DNA of 64,000 nt. It comes from Parapristionchus giblindavisi (lineage: Eukaryota; Nematoda; Chromadorea; Rhabditida; Diplogasteridae). Made by a program: the position numbers and the translations under genes. Positions 1 through 12,088 of this stretch are shown here, one piece after another (within the stretch, counting starts at the first letter, position 1; each line of letters opens with the position of its first letter). Location: NCBI GenBank assembly GCA_943737045.1, contig CALSFV010000284.1, positions 439,001 through 503,000 on the forward strand, given 5' to 3'. The notes under the pieces were generated by a model. It was not told the DNA's origin. It worked only from the letters and a program-made list of their open reading frames with translations, and did not search any database.

Positions 1-171
1 ATTATCCGAGATCATGCATGGATTCTGTCATTCCATGCATGATCACGGAAAATTCGTGCATGAACACGGAAGATCCATGCATGATCACGAACCACGGATA
101 TTCCATGCATGGAATGTCGAATCATGCATGATTATACTTCTATTCGTGATCATGCAAGGATTAAACACCGG

Positions 172-312
172 TGGCCGTATGCAAGAACAACGGGAAAACC
201 ATTTTCCGGGAAAATGTGACGTCATTAGCGTAGGCGAAGGATTTTTGGAAAACGCCTCCGCTTACGCTAATGACGTCACATTTTCCCGGAAAACGGTTCT
301 TGCATACGGCCA
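172..312. mobile_element. Foldback MITE-like element nested in repeat unit 1
   Basis: A 141-bp near-perfect inverted repeat begins TGGCCGTATGCAAGAAC and ends with its reverse complement. Each arm includes TTTTCCGGGAAAATGTGACG and the palindrome TGACGTCA, leaving only a short loop around 240-262. The third array unit, near 1772-1778, lacks it and reads straight through from AAACACC to AGAGTAGTA. It is therefore an insertion that predates duplication of units 1 and 2. It has no coding capacity, and the target duplication is unclear. Confidence 0.85.
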
Positions 313-959
313 TAGAGTAGTATCACATATCAGTAGTAGTATCACGGGAACTAAAGCTAAGATTGTGAAAGTCACGCACGCTGACGCATACGTAGATAAG
401 ATGAACTATCAAAATCATGAATCGTAAAATGTTAAATGAAACACGATAGCACAATTCATAGTTGGACGAAATGTTTAGTGAAAGATTTCGAGGCGTATGA
501 ACTTCTATATATATATGGGAAGTTGCTAAGATTAACGCTAAGAATACCTTAACTAAATGAATAGTAACTGTATCGATAGAATGTATAAGTAGATCAATAT
601 AGTGTCACGAGAACTAACGCTAACACTACCTTAACTAAACGAACTTTGCTAAGTGTGAGTGGTAACTGAATCGATAGAATCTTTAAGTAGATAAATATAC
701 TCAGGTGTTTGAATCCTTGGATGATCACAGTAAAATTCGTGCAATTAATGGCATGATCATGCATGGAATATACTCGAATCATGCATGGATTATCCGAGAT
801 CATGCATGGATTCTGTCATTCCATGCATGATCACGGAAAATTCGTGCATGAACACGGAAGATCCATGCATGATCACGAACCACGGATATTCCATGCATGG
901 AATGTCGAATCATGCATGATTATACTTCTATTCGTGATCATGCAAGGATTAAACACCGG

Positions 960-1100
960 TGGCCGTATGCAAGAACAACGGGAAAACCATTTTCCGGGAA
1001 AATGTGACGTCATTAGCGTAGGCGAAGGATTTTTGGAAAACGCCTCCGCTTACGCTAATGACGTCACATTTTCCCGGAAAACGGTTCTTGCATACGGCCA
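960..1100. mobile_element. Second copy of the foldback element, in repeat unit 2
   Basis: This is the same 141-bp inverted repeat as at 172-312, displaced by exactly 788 bp and apparently identical. It was copied with the array unit, not inserted independently. Confidence 0.85.
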
Positions 1101-1977
1101 TAGAGTAGTATCACATATCAGTAGTAGTATCACGGGAACTAAAGCTAAGATTGTGAAAGTCACGCACGCTGACGCATACGTAGATAAGATGAACTATCAA
1201 AATCATGAATCGTAAAATGTTAAATGAAACACGATAGCACAATTCATAGTTGGACGAAATGTTTAGTGAAAGATTTCGAGGCGTATGAACTTCTATATAT
1301 ATATGGGAAGTTGCTAAGATTAACGCTAAGAATACCTTAACTAAATGAATAGTAACTGTATCGATAGAATGTATAAGTAGATCAATATAGTGTGGCGAGA
1401 ACTAACGCTAACACTACCTTAACTAAATGAACTTTGCTAAGTGTGAGTGGTAACTGAATCGATAGAATCTTTAAGTAGATAAATATAGTCAGGTGTTTGA
1501 ATCCTTGCATGATCCAAGTAAAATTCGTGCAATTAATGGCATGATCATGCATGGAATATACTCGAATCATGCATGGATTATCCGAGATCATGCATTGATT
1601 CTGTTATTCCATTCATGATCACGGAAAATTCGTGCATGAACACGGAAGATCCATGCATGATCACGAACCACGGATATTCCATGCATGATCATGATCATGC
1701 ATGATCATGATCATGCATGGAATGTCGAATCATGCATGATTATACTTCTATTCGTGATCATGCAAGGATTTAAACACCAGAGTAGTACCACGTATCAGTA
1801 GTAGTATCAGAGTAGTATCACGGGAACTAAAGCTAAGATTTCGAAAGACACGAACGCTGACGCATACGTAGATAAGATGAACTATCAAAATCATGAATCG
1901 TAAAACGTTAAATGAAACACGACAGCACAATTCATAGTTGGAGAAAATGTTTAGTGAAAGATTTCGAAAGTGAGACA

Positions 1978-3871
1978 CGCATACGCAACGCACACGCGCA
2001 ACGCGTGGTGCAGTGAGTGGTTCGTTAGGTCAAATGAATAACCTCGTTTTCGTTTTTACCTAATTTGAACGTATTAACGATGTAAGCGCGATCGGAGGTT
2101 GTTCGCATCGTGTTCTCCGTATGCCATTTGATAAACATATGCACAAAAACAAAAGAATAAAGCTATAATTTCGAAATAAAGCATGTTTAAACTTTTAAAC
2201 TTCAATCGATATTTAAATGAGTTTTAGGCATTTTTTCAAAAAGTTGTCCGATTGTTTTCCTAATTCGCCTATGCTGAATCTAATGTCGCAAACCGCAAGG
2301 CTCTAACTTAAGCGGAAACTGAGCACTGAACTGCCTCAAAAATCGCAATTTATCTTCTATACATATGGGATAATACTATATTATAGTAAGGGCCCCCATC
2401 CAGTGATCGCCTGAAGGTATAGTGATGATATGAATACTATGAATGAAGAAATGAAATCACAATTTAGCACTAAACCCCACGATTGAATTGGCTTTCTGTC
2501 GAATGAAGCGAGCACACGCGACGCGTCGCACACGCGTCGCGTGTAAAATGTTTAAGTGGAAAATTAAGGTGTAAATCGATGTAATTGAGATCGGAGGTTG
2601 TTCGCATCGTGTTCCCCGTAAGCTATTTGGTAAACCTACGCACAAAAACACAAGCTTAAAGCTATAATCTCGGAACAAAGCATGTTTAACGTTTTTAACT
2701 TCAATCGATATTTAAATGAGTTTTAGGCATTTTTTCAAAAAGTTGTCCGAAAGTTTTCTTAATTCGCCGATGCTGAATCTAATGCCGCAAACCGCAAGTC
2801 GCTAGCTTCAACGGTGTTCGCGAAAACGTGACGCAAAAAAACGCACTTAATCATCTATACGTTAGGGGATAATACTATATTATAGTAAGGGCCCCCATCC
2901 AGTGAACGCCTGAAGGTATAGTGATGGTATGAATACTATGAATGAAGAAATGAAATCACAATTTAGCACTAAACCCCACGATTGAATTGGCTTTCTGTCG
3001 AATGAAGCGAGCACACGCGACGCGTCGCACACGCGTCGCGTGTAAAATGTTTAAGTGGAAAATTAAGGTGTAAATCGATGTAATTGAGATCGGAGTTTGT
3101 TCGCATCGTGTTCTCCATATGCTATTTGATAAACGTATGCACAAAAACAAAAGAATAAAGCTATAATCTCGGAATAAAGCATGTTTAACGTTTTTAACTT
3201 CAATCGATATTTAAATGAGTTTTAGGAATTTTTTCAAAAAGTTGTCCGATTGTTTTCCTAATTCGCCTATGCTGAATCTAATGTCGCAAACCGCAAGGCT
3301 CTAACTTAAGCGGAAACTGAGCACTGAACTGCCTCAAAAATCGCAATTTAACTTCTATACATATGGGATAATACTATATTATAGTAATGGCCCCCATCCA
3401 GTGATCGCCTGAAGGTATAGTGATGATATGAATACTATGAATGAAGAAATGAAATCACAATTTAGCACTAAACCCCACGATTGAATTGGCTTTCTGTCGA
3501 ATGAAGCGAGCACACGCGACGCGTCGCACACGCGTCGCGTGTAAAATGTTTAAGTGCAAAATTAAGGCGTAAATCGATGAAATTGCGATCGGAGGTTGTT
3601 CGCATCGTGTTCCCCTTATGCTAATTGGTAAACGTACGCAGAAAAACACAAGCTTAAAGCTATAATCTCGGAAATAAGGGCATTTGACCGTTTAACGCTT
3701 CAATCGATAATTAAATGAGTTTTAGGCATTTTTTCAAAAAGTTGTCCGAAAGTTTTCTTAATTCGCCGATGCTGAATCTAATGCCGCAAACCGCAGGTCG
3801 CTAGCTTCAACGGTGTTCGCGAAAACGTGACGCAAAAAAAAAGCTTGTTGTTCTCTATACGTTAAGGGATA
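1978..3871. repeat. 499-bp satellite, four copies in A-B-A-B order
   Basis: The marker ATCGGAG(G/T)TTGTTCGCATCG recurs at 2090/2091, 2590, 3089 and 3588, a period of 499 bp. Each unit carries a GC-rich palindromic CACACGCGACGCGTCGCACA block (for example near 2513) and a CCCCCATCCAGTGA block. Copies 1 and 3 share one version of the CTGAATCTAATG(T/C)CGCAAACCGCA tail; copies 2 and 4 share another containing GCTTCAACGGTGTTCGCG. That makes a roughly 998-bp higher-order unit. Copy 1 is diverged at its left side. The small minus-strand frames inside are repeat products. Confidence 0.93.
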
Positions 3872-3878
3872 TACATAC

Positions 3879-4900
3879 TGAATGGATCTAATCCAGTATC
3901 TTCAGTTCCATCAAATTGTTCTTTCATTCGAGTATCAATGAATCGAATCTACAATTGTCATAATGATGATACTCTCAATGAACATTCATTCATTCAATCC
4001 AAACCTGTTCAATCTTATCAATCAATTCCTTTCCATCTTCATCTTTTGCTTCGAGTTCATCAAAGAATATATTATGTTTAGATAATAGATCCAATGCTTC
4101 CCAATCTCCCTTCTGAATTATTTACTCTTTTATGAAACATCATAAGTGAAATGATGATAAAATAAAATTGTTTAGAAAGATTGAGAAAACTAACCTCGGG
4201 TTTGATAGGAGTATTCGATAGTTCATATTTATTCTTTGTCCAATTCTCTATTCCTCCATCAAGTAGTGACAACTTATCTTGTCCATATGACTACAATATC
4301 AATCAATATATTGTCAATCAATCAAGATTTTATCTCATACCTTTAATATCCATGCCATTTTCCCAGCAAATAACATTCCTCCTTGTGCTCCTCTACCGTA
4401 TACAATTACATGTTCACCTCTGCATAACAATTAACCATTATCGATTTATCATCATTCAATGTAATCTCACTTGTTCAATCCCAGTAGTTGAATGTACTGT
4501 TCAAAGACATCATGAGGATAATACTTGAACCGTTCATAATATGATGGATATGTAGCTATTCCAAGATTACAATGAACTGATCCAGGAATATGTGAATCTG
4601 AGTACACTGAATAGGCTCTGAACAGGTCGAATAGCAGTGTTATTCATTATAAAGAAGAGTGTTACCTTGATCCAGCATCAATAAGTTCAGGAAATCGACC
4701 ATATGATTCCTCTTTGAATCGTCTCCAATCAGGTGGTTGAGTAGGAAAGAATGTACAATCAAATAGACGAACACCTTCCTGATTAATTATTGATGGAAAA
4801 AACAATGAAAAATAAGATCCTGCACCTTATTAATGGCACCTGATGAAACTAGAGACTTGAGAGTCTTCGCATCAATGATCTTCTTGAGAACTCCACTCAT
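3879..4900 (-). CDS. 3-mercaptopyruvate/thiosulfate sulfurtransferase (two rhodanese domains), 3' part not visible
   Basis: Transfers sulfane sulfur from a thiol-bearing substrate to an acceptor. The start codon is at 4898-4900 (MSGVLKKII). Successive exons encode DSHIPGSVHCNLGIA, FEQYIQLLGLNKGEHVIVYG, GGMLFAGKMAW and SLLDGGIENW, all typical of the first, non-catalytic rhodanese domain. The linker KGDWEALDLLSKHN follows. The last visible exon, 3879-3948, gives FIDTRMKEQFDGTEDTGLDP, which opens the second domain. It ends at a consensus GTATGT donor (3873-3878), and the 499-bp satellite begins immediately after it. The catalytic-Cys exon is not seen. Either it lies beyond the window, making the satellites intronic, or the gene is truncated. 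Introns are about 45-60 bp. The family assignment is firm; the exact paralogue is not. Confidence 0.88.
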
Positions 4901-5444
4901 TCTGCAAACCGAACAATCAATGATAAAACTGTTGATAGAACGAATTGAGTTGAGAAACTCCGTCAGTTCAAGCTACCAAATAGGATGTAAACAATCTACA
5001 CTTTCATGTAACTTAACGAACTTCTGAAATAAAATAAACTTAATTTAAATTTTAATTCATAATTTTCGGCCCTTCAGAACCGTTAAAAAGTCAAAGTTTG
5101 ATCGGTTCTAGTACAGTATGCTACAAACACATTTCATAATTAACATGGACTGACTTTTTTTAAAGAACAAATTTATTGTAGCAGAAATATCAAAGGTTTC
5201 ATTTTTTTGTGATATCCATCACATAAATTATATATATTTAGAGTCTTTATTCGTTGACATCAATTTACATGTAATTACATACAAGGATTTCCGTAAAGGA
5301 GCATAAGAATGATAAGGAAAGGAACATAAATAGATATGACTAAGTCTACACAATCCGATTCTACCCAAATACTCTGAATAAGTTATTCTACTACTATCTA
5401 TTGTTTCTATAAGGAATGATTAGAGTGGATGATGAACGAATGAA
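4901..5444. other. Intergenic spacer between sulfurtransferase and IBTK-like genes
   Basis: This 544-bp AT-rich stretch lies between two genes on the minus strand. It must hold the 5' flank of the sulfurtransferase gene and the 3' end of the upstream gene. I see no convincing ORF or repeat. Spacing is larger than the 100-bp gaps typical of nematode operons, so co-transcription is not supported by spacing alone. Confidence 0.5.
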
Positions 5445-8400
5445 TCAATCATAATCAATATATAGATCATTGTCTGCATTCCATCTGGGTTCTTCATCTT
5501 CTTTTCTATTGACATCAATTGCATCTACTACTACAATCTGCCATGGAGATATCTAAAATAGATCAATTAGTCATTATCGATTATTAAGTGAATACAGTAT
5601 ACCTGGAGTTGATATAGATCGGTTAATTTAGTGATATTCTCAGTCTCAATCTGTACACTACTTAATGAAGTTACACGTTTACGAATACCTAACAAATCAA
5701 TCAATAAAGGAAGAATTAACTATGATTTATATTGTAAATGATAACCTTGTTTTGATTCCGATTGTTGTTTCATAATATCAGCTAGATTAGATGGACGAGG
5801 ACTTGTTCCACTCTTAATATAATATAATCAATACTAAAGAGAATAGATATAATCGATATACCGTATCTATTTTCCATGAATGAGTCGATGAAGGTATTGA
5901 TTTTGTTCGAGTACGACCTCCCTTATTCTTTACAAATGCAGATAACTCAAATATGAAAATGAGAAAATGAATAATTATTAGAGTTAACTTACCGGTGTAG
6001 AAGAAGATGAAGATGTAAATGATTTTCTAGGAGTAAAATTAGTAGTATAAGGTGAGGAATTCTAAATGTAAACTATTGATTACGGTATATTTATTACTAT
6101 TGATTATACCTGTATAGATTGTTGTTCCTGTTGAATAGCAGCTAAACTAGATGGACTAGGAGAACAAACTGGTAGTGACCTAAATATTACGGTAATTATG
6201 AGCAAAATCAAATTATTCGAACCAATTAGTTCTTTTAGTTTCCATTGAATGACTGGTAAATGATGAAGGAGTAGTCTTATCATGAATATTCATTGATTGA
6301 ATAGAAATTGGAGAAGTTGATTTGATATCAATCTATAATAGTACAATTAGTCTACAGTAGCTACTCACATACTCTCTCACCTTTTCATCTTTCACTAATA
6401 TTTCCTTTTCCTTTTCTTCATTCACAAATATTTCCTTTTCTTTTTCTTCATTCACAATTTCTTCTTCATCTTCATTATTATTCCTTATCATCCTCTTATC
6501 ATTCCAGAATGTATCAGGGATCTCATATGGAATAGACAAGGAAGGACGTCGAGCAGACATTCTGAATGGATTACTGTAGATATAGATATTGATTGTATTA
6601 CTGTATATCATACTGTGGCATATAAGATCGACTTCCTAATTGACCATCTAATGAAAGGATACGAAGACTCTACAATGATGAGCTTAAGAATATGATATAG
6701 ATATATAAATATACTTTGAATAATGAATCATATCTTTCCTTCACTTTCTTATCATACGGAATATATCCTTCATTTAGTAGATCAAGACATACATCATCTT
6801 CCAGAGGCTATAGATTATTGATTGATTATAATTAATTAGAAATAATGATATAAGAATAAAAACATACAAGAAGGAAACCAATATTGTGTGGAAGTTCAGT
6901 ACTCCTATCACCTCCTTTTGAATGATGTGAAATAATTCGATGAAGTCTCTTACATATTCTAAATTCAGTTTATTAAATTATTTTTCAATAAAGATTACTG
7001 TAATTGATTAATGAACAAACTCGAAGAATATCTCATTAGGTAATGAAGAAATAGTCCAATTAAGAATGATATATGGTCTCATTGATAATTCATCTATCAA
7101 ATAATCAATCAATTGTTCCATTCGAAGTATTTCATTTATGATATCATTGATATCAAGATGAGTGGCTACAATGAAGTATTCTATCTATCAATCAATATAT
7201 GAATGATCTCTTACCACATGAAATGAGATGATGTATGATATCTCTCGAAAGGGCATGACATTGTAAGAAATCAGAGAAGACAATTAGATTCAATAACTAA
7301 ATCATATAATATATATTATATTTATATTGTATTCATGATGTATACCATTGGAGTATCATATTTCTCCAATATATTCAAATCAATCATAACATTTTGAAGA
7401 TTCTTGATAAGACTACTATGGAACTGAAATATATACAGTACTACTTATTCAATCGATTAAATAAAATAATTACATCAAATGTATATGTCGTCGTATCATA
7501 TTTAGTAATCATAGAGAAATATTCACTATGAAGTCTCCATAACGTACTGAAATATCTTTTATTTGTTACAAAATAAGATTAACTAAATTAAGAATATATA
7601 AGATATTTGAACCTATTAATGATAACCTCCTTTCCATCAGAACTATTCACAATCAATGATTCACTTGGACGGAATTCAGGAATGATTACCTACAAAGATA
7701 TTTTATATTATATGATATCATTATTAGTTTCAACCTTAGCTCTTATGTATACAATATATCCTTCACTACAGTAATCCTTCTTCGCTATGAGACCATTAAC
7801 AAATAAAGGAAGAATCAATGAAAGAGTATCATCGATTACTTTCTCAGAGAATGAATCATCGGTTGCATCGTCAGGCTAAAGATCAAAGATCAGAATTACA
7901 AAAACGAATGATATATATACTCGAGTGAATTTGACAATAGAATATCCACGAGAGATTAGATCACGATAGACTCTATAATGACATAGATGAATATAATGAA
8001 TGAATATATACTAACTGTATGAGACCACCATGAGGTGAAGTGATATATTGATTAGTACTTAATGATAATCTAATACATTCATCTATTTGTATACCATTAG
8101 GTACTATTGAATCAATTAGAGCTGATGGATAGAATGTATCTGGACCTATCTGAATGAATATTATTGATTAATAATGAATAGAATAGAATGAATACTTCAA
8201 TAAGATCATCAATACATTCATCATATGATAATGGTGATGATTCCTTTAATGTATCCATATCTCGAATACATGGAGTATACTCTATATCATTTGTATTTAC
8301 ATACTCTAACTTCGTTTTATTCACAGGAAACGTATATTGGCTAGAAACTATTATTGATTAGAATATTGATTGATCTACTCTACGAACCCTTTAGTGTTTA

Positions 8401-9938
8401 CTCCACATACAATATTGGTACTCTTTTCATCAACCGAGAATATAGATACATCTTCACAACCAGGTATAATCTACAATATGGATTGGATTACTGTAAGAAT
8501 GGTACAGTATACCTCTCCAATGAAGAATGGTATATGATTCTTTCTTCTATTACTATCTCTCCATTCAATATTCCATTCTCGAAGATTACGATACTTTCCT
8601 TTAGAGAGACAAGGCTAGAAAGAAGATATTGATAAATAGATTAGATAATAGAGAGTATTATATTACTTGAATGATTTGATCACATATACGATACGTATCT
8701 CTATTCAAATCCATATCCCCCACATTCATTTCACCACAACATATATCGCCATATATCAATTGACTGATCACTAAATATAATATATACGTGTGTATATCAT
8801 AATAGTCTCATTATCTCACCATTATGTGTAATACTCTTCGTTGTATTTCTATGAATCTCTTCCATATAAGGAATCTTCCATTTATCTTCAATTCGACCTC
8901 CATGAACTTTGATCTCAAAGATACATCATGAGATTAATATTGAAATTGTATGAATACCGTTCTATCTCCTTTTCGTTTAGAATGGAAAGATAATATAAAG
9001 TGTGATGATTGATCAGATACAATCATTTCTTCACAAACCTTAAATAGATTCAATATGATAGTAATAGATGAATGATATACCCATCCTTGTAGATCTCTTA
9101 GAGGAAGATTAATGATAACAGGTTCTAATGCAATCTCTTGACAATCTTCTATTCCACTATAATGTCTCATTCTTCCTGTCATCCATATATTACCATCTTC
9201 AGTTATGAATAATGAATGATTCGATCCAATACTACACATTACAACCTATTATTACAATCCATATCAATGAAATATGTATATTTGAATCGTACCTTCTTCC
9301 CTCCAATAGGACCTATTGATTTATGTTCAGTTACAGTAGTCCGAGAAGCGAATCCAAGATTAGATAATCGATTTTCTCCCCATCCAAAGAAACGAGGTTT
9401 CATACAGTAACTAGCTGAAATAAACTAAGCAATATAATAACCATTTAAAGGGATAAGAGGCACTTACGTTCTTTATTATAGCTGTATGCATAGTGGGTAA
9501 GTATCACTCTGGGTAATGATTTATGTTCCAGATTATTCATATTAAGGAATGAGGTTAGAATATAAACTGGTGCACTAAGACGGACCATCTAAAGTTACAA
9601 TATATAAAGATGTAATAAGTTCATCAATCATAATACCTTTTCTGCAAATTCTAATCGATACCATCTAGGTGAACCTTTGAGATGATCTGATATCAACATT
9701 AAAATCTAAATTGTAGATCATACAAATGAATCAATAATATACTAACCCTATCAACTGTTTCTTTATCATCAAAGAAGTATGCGATATTAGCAAGTTGACA
9801 TACTCCTCCAACACTATATTGGAACTCTTTCGGTTTAGAGATTAACGAACTGAGTAGACACTTGGCCATTCGGATAATAACACACGAATTATATGATCTC
9901 TCTTCGATGTAATCCGGAAAATAATAATAATTTAACAT
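5445..9938 (-). CDS. RCC1/BTB-domain protein, likely homologue of inhibitor of Bruton tyrosine kinase (IBTK)
   Basis: A long gene of about 25 exons, read from a start at 9936-9938 (MLNYYYFPDY) to a stop at 5445-5447. N-terminal exons give an RCC1-like stretch: FFGWGENRLSNLGF, then CSIGSNHSLFITEDGNIWMT. The middle has a BTB-like segment with LWRLHSEYFSMI and, later, LNLIVFSDFLQCHALSRDII. Then comes a low-complexity acidic Glu/Lys repeat near 6400-6480. The C-terminus carries SPSSLAAIQQEQQSIQ, RPSNLADIMKQQSE and ISPWQIVVVDAID. RCC1 repeats followed by BTB and short SLA-I/DIM motifs at the tail match the IBTK layout, a cullin-3 substrate-adaptor family. No ankyrin repeats were identified. That the gene is real is well supported by continuous splice phasing; the IBTK identity is an inference. 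Confidence 0.65.
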
Positions 9939-10523
9939 TGTGTACTATAGACTAGTCTATAGTTAGGCACAATTCAGCTTTAAAATTTGTTGTGTCCGAA
10001 CCTCAAGGTTGATTCTTAAATAATCCTGACGCATATTTTGCCATACGAATGTTTCTTCATGATCGCTTGGTATTGTACTGAGGGCCATAACTGAAAAAAA
10101 CTAAAATTTAGTTGTTGAAAACAAGCAAAAAAATGATTAAAACATATTAAAAGAGGGAATGCGATTCAATCTTGGACAGCAATCAATTGACGATTGTACT
10201 TACAGTATGCCCTGACATGAGAGCTTGTTTATGGTTAGTTCTATTTTTCGTATTCTTTCTTGCCTGGTCTATTAAGTATTTTACTATTTTAATTTTACTT
10301 TAGCAAATTTATCCATTTAATTTACATAAAAACTTTTACTAATCTTTAATTGTAAGTATCAGCATTCAAGCCTTCATCGTCAGTACAGTAATTATTACAT
10401 GATCTTATTTTTTTATATTGCAAAGTTATCAGCATCTCAGAATATTGATCGAGTAGTAGATATTTATATGACACAGTAAACAATTAGTCTTTAACAAAGT
10501 ATAAATAAGTGATATAGTGATCT
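9939..10523. other. Intergenic spacer between IBTK-like and stum-like genes
   Basis: AT-rich DNA of 585 bp between two minus-strand genes. It presumably holds the promoter of the IBTK-like gene and the 3' untranslated region of the stum-like gene. I see no repeat family or ORF. Confidence 0.45.
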
Positions 10524-11672
10524 TCATCTCTTAGCAGCATCTTTTGTTTTCTGTTTATGAGTCTTTACAAGAGTTTTAACATCTCTTCGATGAAGTATAG
10601 AATCTTTGGTCAATGCTTCTATTGCAGCTGTTGCCACTGCTTCTTGTCGACGTTGTTGAAGAGCTTCACGATATTGCACTCAATGAATAATACAGTAAGA
10701 ATACAGTAGACTACAGTACTCACTAGAATGGATAATCAATAATCCTCCCCATGCAATACTCCAAAACCATCCGACGAACAGAAATGTTATTGTGAAGAAT
10801 TGTGATATACCTACGACAAAGTTTACAACAAGAGTAACCAATTTTCGTCCTTCCTGAAGATCAATCAATAAAACGTTAAGGAAGTTTCGATCTACAGTAT
10901 ACCTTCATATTGATCCTTGGTTGTCCCATACACAATGCCATAACTCCAGATAAGATTGTCCCTGAATCGTGATAAGAGATACGGTATTTATGATTATTGA
11001 TTACCTGATCCGGGAATGACAATATTGAGTAGAAGACAAAATAGGGCAACAGGTACAGGTAGGAATGGAATAGCTTCATGCATAACAGTGATATCATTAG
11101 TTGGTAGATTAACCTACAATATCGATTCATTCCATACGAAATAGATCAATCACTTACTTTATCACCATTTTTGGTTTCTTTCACTGCATGAGCTTCTTCT
11201 TGTGCAGCAAGAACAATACCAGAGATATTGAATCCAACCTTCAATCGATTATTAGATATGAACTACAGTATACCTCATATACAGTATACCTCTGGCTTTG
11301 CTTGTAGAATTCCTTCACTTCTTCCATATTCAATTATACGTGGAACACTTTTCTGAACTAATTTCCATCCTCGAACTTTATCAGCTGAGAATAATGAAAT
11401 GATTGATTAGATAGTAGAAGAAATATGATCTACTCGATAAAATATTAGCTACTCCATCTGTTACATTCTGAATCATTATTTATTTCATTATCCGTTGTAT
11501 TGTTGAGATCATTATCTAAAGATAATATTATAATTAAGTCATGATATATACAGTTAATACCTTTAAAAGGATGAACAATGGGGGGGGGGAATATATAGTA
11601 GTACACCTTTTGAGTATGAATATACGAGTTTTCTATGGTCGGATTTGGTCTCCCGTGTAATTGCAGTCCCAT
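10524..11672 (-). CDS. SPEC3/stum family transmembrane protein
   Basis: Predicted membrane protein of about 250 residues. The core exons encode EAIPFLPVPVALFCLLLNIV, IPGSGTILSGVMALCMGQPR, a segment starting EGRKLVTLVVNFVVGISQFF and one including FLFVGWFWSIAWGGLLIIHS. The PGSGTxxSG turn and GWxWSIxWG segment are hallmarks of SPEC3/stum proteins, named from a Drosophila mechanosensory factor. The C-terminal exon is charged and ends KTHKQKTKDAAKR, stop at 10524-10526. The start is taken at 11670-11672 because MGLQLHGRPNPTIENS splices in phase to an ATTCAG acceptor upstream of NVTDGVANILS. An alternative start is the ATG at 11474-11476. The first intron holds a 10-G run. Function in this organism is not shown by the sequence. 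Confidence 0.85.
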
Positions 11673-11774
11673 TTTATGGATATATCTGAAGTAAAGGGAG
11701 GGAAAGAGGGAGAAGGAGAGGATGAAAGAGAGAGAGAGGGGAAGAAGGAGAGGGGGGGGGGGGCAAGGGGGGGG
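11580..11774. repeat. Poly-G tracts
   Basis: Runs of 10 G (11580-11589), 12 G (11752-11763) and 8 G (11767-11774) lie in the first intron and 5' flank of the stum-like gene, within a purine-rich stretch on the plus strand. Comparable runs occur at 33478-33488 and 41718-41729. Confidence 0.9.
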
Positions 11775-12088
11775 ATTGAGAGATGAAGTGGAAAGAGAAT
11801 AGATAGTATATGTGAATGGAGAGAAGAAAATAAAACAAGAAATGGGCAGATAAAAGATATTGATAGAGAGTGTTAGATATCATTGAGAACCTCTCATGAA
11901 CTCACTCTTTATATTTTTATTTTATATTATTTCAATGCATTTTATTAATGCAAATTGGACTCCTTGTATACAGGAACGGATCAATTATCGATTGAGATGT
12001 AGAGAAGAAGAAGGTACGGTAGTTTACATTTACATTTTACATTACATTTGAACACTTTATCGAAAAATTCAGGACACCAAATCATGTG
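11673..12088. promoter_or_regulatory. Divergent intergenic region between stum-like gene and small plus-strand gene
   Basis: About 416 bp separates the putative starts of two divergently transcribed genes, so it must contain both promoters. It begins with a GA-rich, poly-G-containing tract (11690-11780). No TATA or other defined element can be assigned with confidence. Confidence 0.4.

Larger units (their letters stand above)
1..1977. repeat. 788-bp tandem repeat array (2 full units plus a partial third)
   Basis: The sequence from position 1 recurs at 789 and again at 1577, a period of exactly 788 bp. The first two units are almost identical, differing at a few positions such as around 613/1394. 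The third is truncated and more diverged and ends near 1977. Units are dense in overlapping palindromes built from CATGCATGATCATG; the densest run is at 1680-1720. Open frames here are short and simply repeat with the array, so I do not call genes. The left end is cut by the window, so true copy number is unknown. Confidence 0.95.

Noticed and set aside
2457..3649. Repeated 64-73 codon minus-strand frames as a gene family
   Set aside because: They recur with exactly the 499-bp satellite period and have no domain.
3879..11672. Three minus-strand genes as one nematode operon
   Set aside because: Intergenic gaps of 544 and 585 bp are longer than usual for operons, and functions are unrelated; not supported from sequence alone.
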